From: Aeromicrobium sp.
GTDB lineage: Bacteria; Actinomycetota; Actinomycetes; Propionibacteriales; Nocardioidaceae
NCBI GenBank assembly: GCA_025965175.1
Contig: JAOPXL010000209.1
Coordinates: forward strand, 1-53,615
Length of the DNA stretch: 53,615 bases
Direction of reading: 5' to 3'
A program made the position numbers and the translations under genes. Of the stretch, positions 1 through 8,600 are shown piece by piece; position 1 is the first letter of the stretch; the number at the start of each line of letters is the position of its first letter. The notes under the pieces are model-generated. The model was not told the DNA's origin and ran no database searches. It saw only the letters and a program-made list of their open reading frames with translations.

Positions 1-299
1 CGCACCTCGGAATGCCCGAGATCTCGGAATTCCTCGATCTCGCCGACCGTAACGCCAGCGTGCGACTCGACACCACGATGGCCTTCGTGGACTTCTGGGG
101 GGAGCGCGTCCCCGATGGCGTGGGGCCGCGGCTGCTCGACCTGCAGGAGCGCATCCTGTTCGGCACCGACTTCCCCAACATCCCCTATGCGTACGCCCAC
201 CAGGTCGAGGTGCTGCAACGTCTCGACCTCGGCGATGACTGGATGCGTGACGTGCTGTGGAACAACGGTGCGATGCTGTTCGGTGTGACTGGGACATGA
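1..299 (+). CDS. Amidohydrolase-family protein, C-terminal end (5' truncated)
   Basis: The reading frame is open from the window edge, so only about the last 99 codons are visible. The segment reads HLGMPE...DLADR, then a DTT triplet, then LFGTDFPNIPY near the end. This matches the last part of amidohydrolase_2 (PF04909, ACMSD-like TIM barrel) hydrolases and decarboxylases, where the Asp of FGTDFP is the usual metal/catalytic aspartate. The substrate cannot be read from this fragment. Its TGA overlaps the ATG of the following MFS gene (ATGA), so the two are probably translationally coupled. The upstream part, with the first metal-binding histidines, lies outside the window. Confidence 0.8.
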   Translation, partial: HLGMPEISEFLDLADRNASVRLDTTMAFVDFWGERVPDGVGPRLLDLQERILFGTDFPNIPYAYAHQVEVLQRLDLGDDWMRDVLWNNGAMLFGVTGT

Positions 300-1672
300 G
301 GCTCGCGAGCTCGCAGGGACGTTGGCTGCTGGCGGCGATGATCCTCGGCACGGGCATGGCGTTTCTCGACGGGTCGATCGTCTCGCTCGCGCTGCCGGCA
401 ATCAACCGTGATCTCGACGCCGGCGTGGCCGGACTGCAGTGGGTCATCAACGCCTACACGCTCACGCTCGCAGCACTGATCCTGGTCGGTGGCTCGCTCG
501 GTGACCGACTGGGCCGACGGAAGGTCTTCGTCGTCGGTGTCGTGTGGTTCGCGATCGCCTCGATGCTGTGCGCGATCTCGCCGACGATCGAGGTGCTCGT
601 CGCCGCGCGCGGTCTGCAGGGCATCGGTGCCGCGCTGCTGACCCCCGGAAGTCTCGCGATCATCTCGGCCTCATTCGTTGCCGAGGACCGTGGCAAGGCG
701 ATCGGCGTGTGGTCCGGCATGGCCGGTGTGACGACGGCCATCGGGCCGCTGATCGGCGGCTGGCTGGTCGACGCGGTCGGCTGGCGCTCGATCTTCTGGC
801 TCAACGTGCCGCTGGCGGCTGTCGTCGTGTGGCTCGCGGTTGTGCACGTGCCCGAGACGAAGGGGGAGCAGGACAAGCTCGACGTCGCCGGGGCTGTCCT
901 CACCGCCGGTGGGTTGGCCTTCCTGACATACGGGCTGGTCGAGAAGTCGTGGACGTTCGGCGTGATCGGTGTCGTGGTCCTGGCCGCCTTCGTCTGGCAG
1001 CAGAAAGTCACGCCGCACGCGTTGGTGCCGCTCAGCCTGTTTGCCGACCGCATCTTCACCGCCGCCAACATCTGTACGTTCGCGATCTACGGCGCGCTCA
1101 GCGGCTCGATGTTCCTGCTCGTGCTCCAGCTGCAGTACGTCAGCGGCTACAAACCACTCGAGGCCGGCATCGCCACGATCCCAGGAACGATCCTGATGCT
1201 GCTGTTCTCGGGCCGCGCCGGCGCGCTCGGTGCCCGGATCGGGCCGCGCTGGCCGATGACATTCGGACCGCTGATCTGCTCGATCGGGCTCTTGCTCATG
1301 CTGCGGATCGGCGAGGATGCCAACTTCGTGACCGATGTGCTGCCCGGCACGATCGTCTTCGGCGTAGGCATCACCTTGCTGGTCGCCCCGTTGACGACCG
1401 CGGTGCTGGCCGCGGCACCGGACTCACAGACCGGCATCGCCTCGGGCATCAACAACGCCGTCGCGCGTACGGCATCGTTGCTGGCGGTGGCCGCCATTCC
1501 GCCGATCGCTGGCATCGCCGGCAGTGACTTCACCAAGCCATCTGTCTTCTCGCCGGGATTCCACACCGGCATCCTGATCTGCACGGGGATGCTCATCGCC
1601 GCCGGCATCTGCGCCGCGACGCTGATCCACGGCCAGAAGGTCAGCCCGCGGGCGATGACCTCAGACGCCTGA
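296..1672 (+). CDS. MFS drug-efflux transporter, DHA2 (EmrB/QacA) family
   Basis: A 458-residue membrane protein with at least 12 hydrophobic segments. The N-terminal motif LDGSIVSLALPAI (about 24-36) is typical of DHA2 transporters. MFS motif A is GGSLGDRLGRRK (about 65-76), and a motif-C-like GPLIGGWL follows in the fifth helix. These proteins export drugs or metabolites by proton antiport across the cytoplasmic membrane. I chose the ATG at 296 because it overlaps the upstream TGA; a longer reading from 257 adds 13 residues without membrane character. Coupling to an amidohydrolase hints at export of a related compound, but that is inference. The next gene downstream is tmRNA. Confidence 0.9.
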   Translation: MRLASSQGRWLLAAMILGTGMAFLDGSIVSLALPAINRDLDAGVAGLQWVINAYTLTLAALILVGGSLGDRLGRRKVFVVGVVWFAIASMLCAISPTIEVLVAARGLQGIGAALLTPGSLAIISASFVAEDRGKAIGVWSGMAGVTTAIGPLIGGWLVDAVGWRSIFWLNVPLAAVVVWLAVVHVPETKGEQDKLDVAGAVLTAGGLAFLTYGLVEKSWTFGVIGVVVLAAFVWQQKVTPHALVPLSLFADRIFTAANICTFAIYGALSGSMFLLVLQLQYVSGYKPLEAGIATIPGTILMLLFSGRAGALGARIGPRWPMTFGPLICSIGLLLMLRIGEDANFVTDVLPGTIVFGVGITLLVAPLTTAVLAAAPDSQTGIASGINNAVARTASLLAVAAIPPIAGIAGSDFTKPSVFSPGFHTGILICTGMLIAAGICAATLIHGQKVSPRAMTSDA

Positions 1673-1677
1673 CACAG

Positions 1678-1705
1678 TTCGCCCGTCAGTCGGCTGGAGT
1701 ATGCT
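1678..1705 (+). promoter_or_regulatory. Possible promoter of ssrA (tmRNA)
   Basis: A TTCGCC -35-like hexamer (1678-1683) and a TATGCT -10-like hexamer (1700-1705) are separated by 16 bp, just downstream of the MFS stop codon. The mature tmRNA 5' end lies 35 nt further on, which fits a short 5' leader removed by RNase P. The match to consensus is only moderate. Confidence 0.4.
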
Positions 1706-1740
1706 TGGGGTGTCGCTTCGGCGGCGTTGAAAACTCAAGA

Positions 1741-2107
1741 GGGGCTGATCGGTTTCGACTAAGGTCGTTCGATTCAGGAGAAGCGGGTAGAGGATCCAGG
1801 GTTATCTCTTTAACGATCTCTGGAAACCAACAAGTGCCGATTCCAAGCGCACTGACTTCGCCCTCGCTGCTTAAGCGATAGGTGGAGGGCTGGCCCGGGG
1901 GAGTTCCCGCTCCGGATCGCCAGTCTCATTTAGGGGACTTGCTGGTCACACGGCGTCGCAGCGTGTGATCGGGACTTTTCTGCGACTGAGCCCGTCGGCG
2001 ACGCGTCTGTCCGAGCGCCGGGGCCGAGAAAAGCGACTAGACGGACTGCACCCGGAGAAGCCCTGACTCAGCGCCGTAGGACCCGGGTTCGATTCCCGGC
2101 AGCTCCA
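1741..2107 (+). ncRNA. ssrA: tmRNA (transfer-messenger RNA)
   Basis: The 5' end GGGGCTGATCGGTTTCGAC and the 3' end GGGTTCGATTCCCGGCAGCTCC-A form the alanine-tRNA-like acceptor stem (GGGGCTG with CAGCTCC) and T arm. The central part holds a short reading frame (1836-1874) ending in the ALAA-stop signature, followed by GC-rich segments consistent with pseudoknots. tmRNA with SmpB rescues stalled ribosomes and tags the nascent peptide for proteolysis. The CCA end is not encoded: the bases after the discriminator A are CGA, so CCA must be added after transcription. Length is about 367 nt, normal for a one-piece tmRNA. Confidence 0.96.
1836..1874 (+). other. tmRNA tag-peptide reading frame (ADSKRTDFALAA)
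   Basis: The frame GCC GAT TCC AAG CGC ACT GAC TTC GCC CTC GCT GCT TAA encodes ADSKRTDFALAA. With the alanine carried by the charged tmRNA, the full tag would be A-ADSKRTDFALAA. The LAA end is the ClpXP-type recognition signal. GCC at 1836 as resume codon is inferred from the usual Ala-Asp opening of actinobacterial tags and from the spacing to the ALAA stop. Confidence 0.88.
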
Positions 2108-2168
2108 CGAATGAGAAATGCCCCCTGCCAGCTCCGCTCCAGAGTTGGCAGGGGGCATTTCTCATTCG
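2108..2168 (+). terminator. ssrA terminator, 23-bp perfect hairpin
   Basis: The arms 2108-2130 and 2146-2168 are exact reverse complements (CGAATGAGAAATGCCC... with ...GGGCATTTCTCATTCG), with a 15-nt loop. The stem starts immediately at the tmRNA 3' end, so its outer pairs take in the CGA that replaces an encoded CCA. There is no T-run after it. Confidence 0.85.
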
Positions 2169-2344
2169 CAGACCATGCAGCGAATCGGTATGGGCCCCCA
2201 TCGACGCGCCGCCGTCATCGCGCCGGAGCCGCCCTCAGGCGCCGCCGCACCAGGGATCCCGGCAGCTCCGGCGAGGGAGCCCGAGGAACCCCCACCCGCC
2301 CAAACCCACTTGCGTGAGCCGGACACACCGATAGCGTGAAGGAC

Positions 2345-2626
2345 ATGCCCGCCTTCACCGACGCCCAGATCGAAGACGCCCTCGAGAGCCTGCCCGGCTG
2401 GTCGCAGGAGGGGGAAGCCATCGTGAAGTCGTTCGAGTTCGATGACTTCCCGGCGGCCATCGCGTTCATCAACCGGGCAGCGGGCCCGATCGACGAGATG
2501 AACCACCACCCCGAGTGGACCAACGTCTACAACCGCGTCGACATTCGGCTGACGAGCCACGACACCGGCGGGGTCACCGACCGGGACGTGAAGCTAGCGC
2601 GGGTCCTGGAGCGCGTCGCCTTCTAG
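2345..2626 (+). CDS. 4a-hydroxytetrahydrobiopterin dehydratase (PCD/DCoH family)
   Basis: A 93-residue protein that dehydrates 4a-carbinolamine pterins, recycling the cofactor of aromatic amino-acid hydroxylases; many bacterial copies have a wider pterin role. The family signature EMNHHPEW is at about 51-58, followed by the conserved His of TSHDTGG (72) and an Asp at 79, at the expected spacing. An in-frame GTG at 2336 would add three residues (MKD). The GATAGC hexamer just upstream would suit leaderless or near-leaderless transcription. No aromatic hydroxylase gene is nearby. It converges on the VKOR gene, with 18 bp between the two stop codons. Confidence 0.9.
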   Translation: MPAFTDAQIEDALESLPGWSQEGEAIVKSFEFDDFPAAIAFINRAAGPIDEMNHHPEWTNVYNRVDIRLTSHDTGGVTDRDVKLARVLERVAF

Positions 2627-2644
2627 CCGAGCGCACCCGGGCCG

Positions 2645-3256
2645 TCAGGCCCAGAGGTTCGAGCCGAACTTGAACCAGATCGCGGCGATCACGGCGACGT
2701 ACCAGAGCACATTGATCAACAGAGTCCAGTCGCTCACGAACGTCGTGACGGCATTGCGCGGCGCGAACCAGCGCAGGTTGCGCGCCGTCACCCAGATGAA
2801 GATCGGGATTGTCACGGCCCACACGACCATGCACCACGGGCACAGCTTCCCGATCTCGTAGATGCTCTGGCTCTGCAGCCAGGTCACGAAGCCGATCCCG
2901 AACAGCACGCCGGCCTGCAGCCCCAGCCAGAAGAAGTCCGGCAGCTGCACGCGCGCGACGAGCAGGACCCCGATCGTCACGACGACCGCGAAGCCGGCGA
3001 CGCCGATGAGGGGGTTGGGGAACCCGAATGCCGACGCCTGATCGGTGTTGATGACCCCGCCGCAGCTCACGAAGGCATTGAGGTCGCAGCTCAGCGCCTT
3101 GTCGGGGTGCTCGATGAACTCGATCTTGTCGATCAGCAGGATCGCGGCGGACAGCAGCCCGATCGCGCCGCCGATCGTCAGGAGCCAGCCCAGCCCACGG
3201 TTCGACTCCTCGTACGGGTCGAGGTCGGCATCGGGCACACGGGTCTGCTCGGTCAT
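2645..3256 (-). CDS. Vitamin K epoxide reductase (VKOR) family membrane oxidoreductase
   Basis: A 203-residue polytopic membrane protein. It has the full VKOR cysteine set: a loop pair C57 and C65 (SCDLNAFVSCGG) and the membrane active site CPWC at 139-142. In actinobacteria VKOR reoxidises DsbA-like proteins and so drives disulfide formation in exported proteins. Several exported proteins in this window (LCP proteins, lysozyme-like proteins) carry paired cysteines that such a system would oxidise; that link is inference. I chose the ATG at 3256, about 10 nt after an AGGA; the frame stays open far upstream only as the antisense shadow of the monooxygenase. It diverges from the monooxygenase gene. 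Confidence 0.93.
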   Translation of the reverse strand: MTEQTRVPDADLDPYEESNRGLGWLLTIGGAIGLLSAAILLIDKIEFIEHPDKALSCDLNAFVSCGGVINTDQASAFGFPNPLIGVAGFAVVVTIGVLLVARVQLPDFFWLGLQAGVLFGIGFVTWLQSQSIYEIGKLCPWCMVVWAVTIPIFIWVTARNLRWFAPRNAVTTFVSDWTLLINVLWYVAVIAAIWFKFGSNLWA

Positions 3257-3361
3257 GATGGAAATCCTAGGGGGAGTCGGCAACCGGTGGTGGGCGGACG
3301 GGTACACGCCGCCGGCGACTCGGCTACAGTTCGGATACTCACGGTATTCGAAAGGTGTCCC

Positions 3362-4828
3362 ATGACGACTCCAGAGCACGTCGACGTCATCCTCGTCGGC
3401 GCCGGCCTGTCCGGCATCGGAGCGGCCCACCGCCTCCAGGAGCAGTGCCCCGGCAAGACGTACACGATCCTCGAGGCCCGCGACGCGGTCGGTGGCACGT
3501 GGGACCTGTTCCGCTATCCGGGCATCCGGTCGGACTCGGACATGTTCACGCTGAGCTTCCCGTTCCGGCCGTGGACCAACGACCGGTCGATCGCGCACGG
3601 GGCGGACATTCGCACGTACATCGAGGACGCCGCCGACGAGCTCGGCATCCGGGAGCGCATCCGGTTTGGTCACCGCGTCGAGTCGGCGTCGTGGTCGTCC
3701 GACGACGCGCGCTGGACCGTGACGTCGGCGGTCGACGGCCGTCAGGTCGTGCAGACCGCCTCGTTCCTCTATCTCTGCAGCGGCTACTACAGCTACGACA
3801 GCGGCTTCACACCGGACTTCCCGGGCCTTGAGACGTACCAGGGCACGGTGGTCCACCCACAGGCCTGGCCCGAGGACCTGGACTACGCGGGCAAGAGGGT
3901 CGTCGTGATCGGCAGCGGCGCGACCGCCGTGACTCTCATCCCCTCGATGGCCGACGATGTCGACCACATCACGATGCTGCAGCGCTCTCCGACGTACATC
4001 ACGACCCTGCCGGCCGAGGACAAGCTCGCGCAGCGGCTGCGACGGGTCCTGCCGCCGGGACTCGCGCACCGGGTCATCCGGCGCAAGAACGCGATCGTCT
4101 CGATCGGCTTCTACCTGTTCTGCCGGCGCTTCCCGACCCTGGCGAGGAAGGCCCTGCTCGCCCGGGCGAAGAAGCAGCTGCCCGAGGGCACCGACATGGC
4201 CGACTTCACCCCCCGCTACGACCCGTGGGACCAGCGGCTGTGCGTCGTGCCTGACGGTGACCTGTTCCGCTCGATCCGCAGAGGCCAGGCCTCGATCGTC
4301 ACCGACACGATCGCAGGTTTCACGCCGTCCGGCATCGCCCTGGACTCGGGGGCGCACCTCGACGCCGACATCGTGGTGACCGCGACGGGCCTGCAGGTCG
4401 TCGCCCTCGGCCAGATCGCGCTCGAGGTCGACGGACGCTCGATCGACCCGCACGAGCTGTACGTCTACAAGGGCCTGATGTTCAGCGGGATCCCCAACTT
4501 CGCGTGGTGCGTCGGCTACACCAACGCGTCGTGGACGCTGCGCGCCGACCTGTCGTCGCAGTACGTCTGCCGGCTCGTCAACCTGCTGGACGCCAAGGGC
4601 GTCGACTACGGGATGCCCGACCCGCGCGGCGCGTCGGGTCAGCCGCGCCCCATCCTCGACCTGACCTCGGGGTACGTCACCCGGGTCGCGGACCTGCTGC
4701 CGCAGCAGGGCGCCGCCGCGCCGTGGACGATCCGGCAGAACTGGCTGCTCGACTCCCGGGACATGAGGCGAACCGATCTGGAGGAGGCCATGGTCTTCGG
4801 CCGGGCGAAGGCGCCCGTCGGCGTCTGA
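3362..4828 (+). CDS. EthA-like flavin-containing / Baeyer-Villiger monooxygenase
   Basis: A 488-residue FAD- and NADPH-dependent monooxygenase. The N-terminal Rossmann motif GAGLSG is at 13-18, followed by GGTWDLFRYPGIRSDSD, typical of type I Baeyer-Villiger enzymes. The family fingerprint (F/Y)xGxxxHxxxW appears as YQGTVVHPQAW (about 158-168), and the second nucleotide-binding motif is VIGSGATA (about 183-190). The closest well-known relative is mycobacterial EthA, which oxygenates ketones and activates ethionamide. Start: ATG at 3362 after AAAGGTG. The substrate is unknown, and no adjacent TetR gene like EthR is present. It converges on nei2 with 3 bp between the stop codons. Confidence 0.9.
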   Translation: MTTPEHVDVILVGAGLSGIGAAHRLQEQCPGKTYTILEARDAVGGTWDLFRYPGIRSDSDMFTLSFPFRPWTNDRSIAHGADIRTYIEDAADELGIRERIRFGHRVESASWSSDDARWTVTSAVDGRQVVQTASFLYLCSGYYSYDSGFTPDFPGLETYQGTVVHPQAWPEDLDYAGKRVVVIGSGATAVTLIPSMADDVDHITMLQRSPTYITTLPAEDKLAQRLRRVLPPGLAHRVIRRKNAIVSIGFYLFCRRFPTLARKALLARAKKQLPEGTDMADFTPRYDPWDQRLCVVPDGDLFRSIRRGQASIVTDTIAGFTPSGIALDSGAHLDADIVVTATGLQVVALGQIALEVDGRSIDPHELYVYKGLMFSGIPNFAWCVGYTNASWTLRADLSSQYVCRLVNLLDAKGVDYGMPDPRGASGQPRPILDLTSGYVTRVADLLPQQGAAAPWTIRQNWLLDSRDMRRTDLEEAMVFGRAKAPVGV

Positions 4829-4831
4829 CGC

Positions 4832-5611
4832 TCACGTCTGGCAGTGCGGGCACCAGAAGGTGTTGCGCTCGGCGGTCGGCCGGTCGCCGAGCTGGCCGTT
4901 GAGGAGCCTGGTCCCGCAGCGGCGGCAGCGGGCGCGCTCGCGGGAGTAGACCCAGCGGTCCTCCCCGGAGCGGGTGCTGCCGGTGAACGAGCGCTCGACG
5001 CGGGACTTGTTGACATCGAGCATCCGCTGGCCCCGGGAGATGACCCGTCGCAGGTCAGGCACCTCGCCGACGGGGCGGGTCGGCAACAGGCCCATCAGGA
5101 ACAGCAGCTCGTTGACGTACTCGTTGCCGAAGCCGGCAAGGTTGCGCTGGTCCAGCAAGGCCAGGAACACCGGCCGGCCGGGGTCGGCGGACGTTCGGGC
5201 CACGGCCTGGTCGAGGTCCCAGCCCGGGCCCAGCAGGTCGGGGCCGAGGTGCCCGATGACGGAGTCCTCGTCGTCGCGGGCGATGACCTCGAGGATGCCG
5301 AGCGAGTAGCCGATGGCCTGCCACTCGGCGTTGGTCAGGACGGCGCGCGCGGAGTGGCCGGGTCGGCGCCACGGGGTCTCGAGCCGCTGGACGTGCCACG
5401 CCCCCTCCATCTTCAGGTGGGAGTGGATCGAGTGGGTCGGGGTGCGGATCATGAGGTGCTTGCCGTGGCTGACGACCTCGTCGACGACGTCGCCGGACAG
5501 GTCGACCGTCGCGAAGGCCGGGACGCGGAAGTCGGTCCGGATCAGCTCGGTCCCGGCGAGGGCCTCGTGCAGGTGGTGCGCCGTCCGCCACACGGTGTCG
5601 CCCTCAGGCAT
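4832..5611 (-). CDS. nei2: Fpg/Nei-family DNA glycosylase/AP lyase, Nei2-like
   Basis: A 259-residue base-excision repair enzyme. The N-terminus MPEGDTVW supplies the catalytic Pro2 and Glu3 of the family after Met removal, and MPEGDTVW is typical of the actinobacterial Nei2 branch. A conserved NKSRVERSF loop precedes the C-terminal zinc finger with C229, C232, C254 and C257. It removes oxidised bases and cleaves the abasic site. The start overlaps the end of lhr by 8 bp, so both are in one transcript. The lhr-nei2 pair is conserved in mycobacteria (Rv3296-Rv3297), which supports the assignment. Specificity for particular oxidised bases is not readable here. Confidence 0.93.
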   Translation of the reverse strand: MPEGDTVWRTAHHLHEALAGTELIRTDFRVPAFATVDLSGDVVDEVVSHGKHLMIRTPTHSIHSHLKMEGAWHVQRLETPWRRPGHSARAVLTNAEWQAIGYSLGILEVIARDDEDSVIGHLGPDLLGPGWDLDQAVARTSADPGRPVFLALLDQRNLAGFGNEYVNELLFLMGLLPTRPVGEVPDLRRVISRGQRMLDVNKSRVERSFTGSTRSGEDRWVYSRERARCRRCGTRLLNGQLGDRPTAERNTFWCPHCQT

Positions 5612-8600
5612 CCATCCTCAGTCCCTTGATCGTCCGCTCGAAGCCGGCCCCCAGCAGCGCGTCCCCGAGCGGTGACGAGCCGACGGGGGATCCGCCGACC
5701 GTCTCGATCGAGAGCCGGCTGATCCGGCGGGCGCGGACCGTGCGCGCCAGGGACGTCGCCGCCGCGGCAAGCCGGGCCGGGTCGTCGTCGAACACCAGCG
5801 CCTTCTTGCCGCCCCGCTCGAGGTAGAGGACCAGGGCGCCGTCGTGAATCACGACGAGCGACCCCGCCTTGCGCGCCGGCCGGTGCCGGGTCGAGTCGTC
5901 GTCCTCCCGGCGGGCCGGCCAGGGCAGGGCCGCGCCGTAGGCATTGGCCGGATCGGTCGCGGCGAGGGTGATCGCGTCGGCGTCGCTCAGCCGCTCGTCC
6001 TCACGGACGTGCCCGCGCATGCGGTCGACCGTCGACGGGGCGGCGAACTGGGCGGCGCCGAGGGTCTCGATGTAGTAGCCGCGCAGGACCGAGCCGGTCT
6101 GCTCGAGCTCCCGCAGCAGGCGGTAGACCCCGGCGAAGCCGCCGGGGGTCTGCTCGGCCATGACCGACCCGCGGGTCACGACGCCGTAGCGCCCCACGAG
6201 AGCCTCGGTGCGGGTCAGCTGCAGGCTCGTGCTGTCGGCCGCGGACTCGGTCAGGCCGAACCACCGGCCGCTGACGGTCGGCGGTCCCTGCAGCGCGACG
6301 CGCGGCGACCGGGCGCGGCGGCCGTGAATGCGGGCTCGCGGCGTGGGGCGCGTGGTCCGGTGCGCCCCGCCCCGCCCGACCATCACGCGCATCGGGCTGA
6401 ACGTGTCGTTGCTGACCTGGCCGGACCAGACCAGGTCCCACAGCGCTGCGGTCAGCCCGACGTGGTCGTCGCTGGCGACTGCGTCCGCGAGCTGGCGGAA
6501 CAGGAACGCTCCACCGCCCTCCAGCGCCTCGACGATGCTGGTGTGCAGCGGCGTCGGGTCCTCGGTCGCCCGAGCCCCGGCGGCCCGCAGCACGAGGTCG
6601 GCGGGGTGCAGCTGCACCCACCCGTCGTTGCCGGGCAGGGTTCCGGCGCCGGACCAGATGATCTCGCCGGCCGTCGTCAGCTCGTCGAGCATCGCGGGAG
6701 AGTAGTCACGCACCCGGGCGGGCAGCACGAGGGACTCCCACGCCGATGCCGGCAGGGCCAACCCGGCCAGCTGGTCGATCGCGGTCAGGACGCCGTCGAC
6801 TCCGCGCAGGTTGCCGCCGACACCCTGCCACGAGGGCAGGAAGCGGGCGTACGTCTGGGGGTCGACGGGCTCCACCTGCTGACGCGCGGCGGCGAGCGAT
6901 CGGGACCGCAGCCGGCGCAGCACGCCCGGCTCGACCCACTCGCTGCCAGTGGCCTGGGGCCGGAACTCGCCCTCGGTGAGGCGCCCGTCGCGGGACAACC
7001 GGCGCAGCACCTGGTCGGCGACGGCGGTGCCGAGCCCGAACCGGGCTGCCGCCTCGGCAGTGGTGAACGGGCCGTGGGTGCGGGAGTAGCGCGACAGCAG
7101 ATCGGTCAGCGGGTCCGCCGTGACCTCGAGGTGCGCCTCGGAGATCCCCGCGGGGACGACGACGCCCAGTGCGTCACGCAGGCGGCCGGCATCCTCGACG
7201 ACCGCCCAGCGGACGTCGCCGGCGACCGCGACCTCGATGGCCCGCCGAGCCTCGCGCAGCTCGGCCAGCCAGCCCGCGGCGTGCTCCGCGAGATCAGGCT
7301 GGGTCCGCGCCTCGACCTCGGAAGTCGACAGCGGCCCGAGGATCCGCAGCAGGTCCGCGACCCCCTCGAGGTCCTTGGCGCGACGGTCGTCGGCGAGCCG
7401 CTGCAGCTCGAGCTCGGTGCGCTCGATGACCTCGGGGTCCAGCAGCTCCCGGAGCTCGGCACGGCCCAGCAGCTCGGCGAGCAGGGTCGGGTCGAGGGTC
7501 AGCGCCGAGGCCCGACGCTCGGCCAGGGGGGTGTCGCCCTCGTAGAGGAACGCCGCGACGTAGCCGAACAGCAGGGTCTGGGCAAAGGGGGAGGCCCGCT
7601 CGGTCGTGACCTCCGCGATCTGCACCTCGCGGGAGGCGAGCCGGGTCGACAGGGCCGTCAGGGCCGGCAGGTCGTAGACGTCCTGCAGGCACTCGCGCGC
7701 GGTCTCGAGCAGGATGGGGAAGGACGGATACTTGCGGGCGACGTCGAGCAGCTGGGCGGACCGCTGTCGCTGCTGCCACAGAGGGGCACGCGACCCGGGG
7801 TTGCGGCGAGGGAGCAGCAGCGCGCGGGCGGCGCACTCGCGGAAGCGGGAGGCGAACAGCGCCGAGCCGCCCACCTCCTCGGTCACGATCTTGTCGAGCT
7901 CGTCGGGCTCGAAGACGAACAGGTCCGCCCCAGGTGGATCGGTCTCGGTGTCGGGGATGCGGGCGACGATGCCGTCGTCGCTGGCCACGACGGAGCCGTC
8001 CATGCCGTAGCGCTCGATGATGCGGGCAGCGACGGCCAGCGCCCAGGGGGCATGGACCCGGCGGCCGAACGGCGAGTGCAGCACGACCCGCCAGTCGCCG
8101 AGCTCGTCGCGGAAGCGCTCGACCAGCAGCGTCCGGTCGTGCGGGACCTGCCCGGTCGCCGCCTTCTGGTCCCCCAGGTAGGCGCCGAGGTTGTCCGAGG
8201 CCCTCCGGTCCAGGCCGAGCCCAGCAGTGCGGGCAGCGAGCGCGTCGGGCGCCAGGGCGGACGCCTCACGGACGAAGCCGCCGATCGCCTCGCCCAACTC
8301 ATAGGGCCGCCCGATCGCGTCGCCCTTCCAGAACGGCAGCCGGGCGGGCTGGCCGAAGGCGGGCGTCACGATGACCCGGTCGTGCGTGATCTCCTGGATC
8401 CGCCAGCTCGTCGCGCCGAGCGCGAACACGTCGTTGATGCGCGACTCGTAGACCATCTCCTCGTCGAGCTCGCCGACCTTGCGGCTCCCGGTCTCCTCGG
8501 TGCCCGCCGCGAGGTTGACCGAGAACATGCCCCGGTCCGGGATCGTCCCGCCGCTGGTGACGGCGAGCCGCTGGGCGCCGGGCCGACCCGTGATCGTGCC

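Noticed and set aside
1946-2158. 70-codon ORF on the - strand over the tmRNA 3' half
   Set aside because: It lies within a structural RNA and its terminator hairpin; no protein feature is visible.
3334-3349. ATAC-N5-GTAT near-palindrome before the EthA-like gene, a possible EthR-type operator
   Set aside because: Arms of only four bases and no neighbouring TetR gene; not above chance.
3257-4453. N-terminal extension of the VKOR frame on the - strand
   Set aside because: It is the shadow of the EthA-like monooxygenase. The VKOR domain begins at the ATG at 3256.
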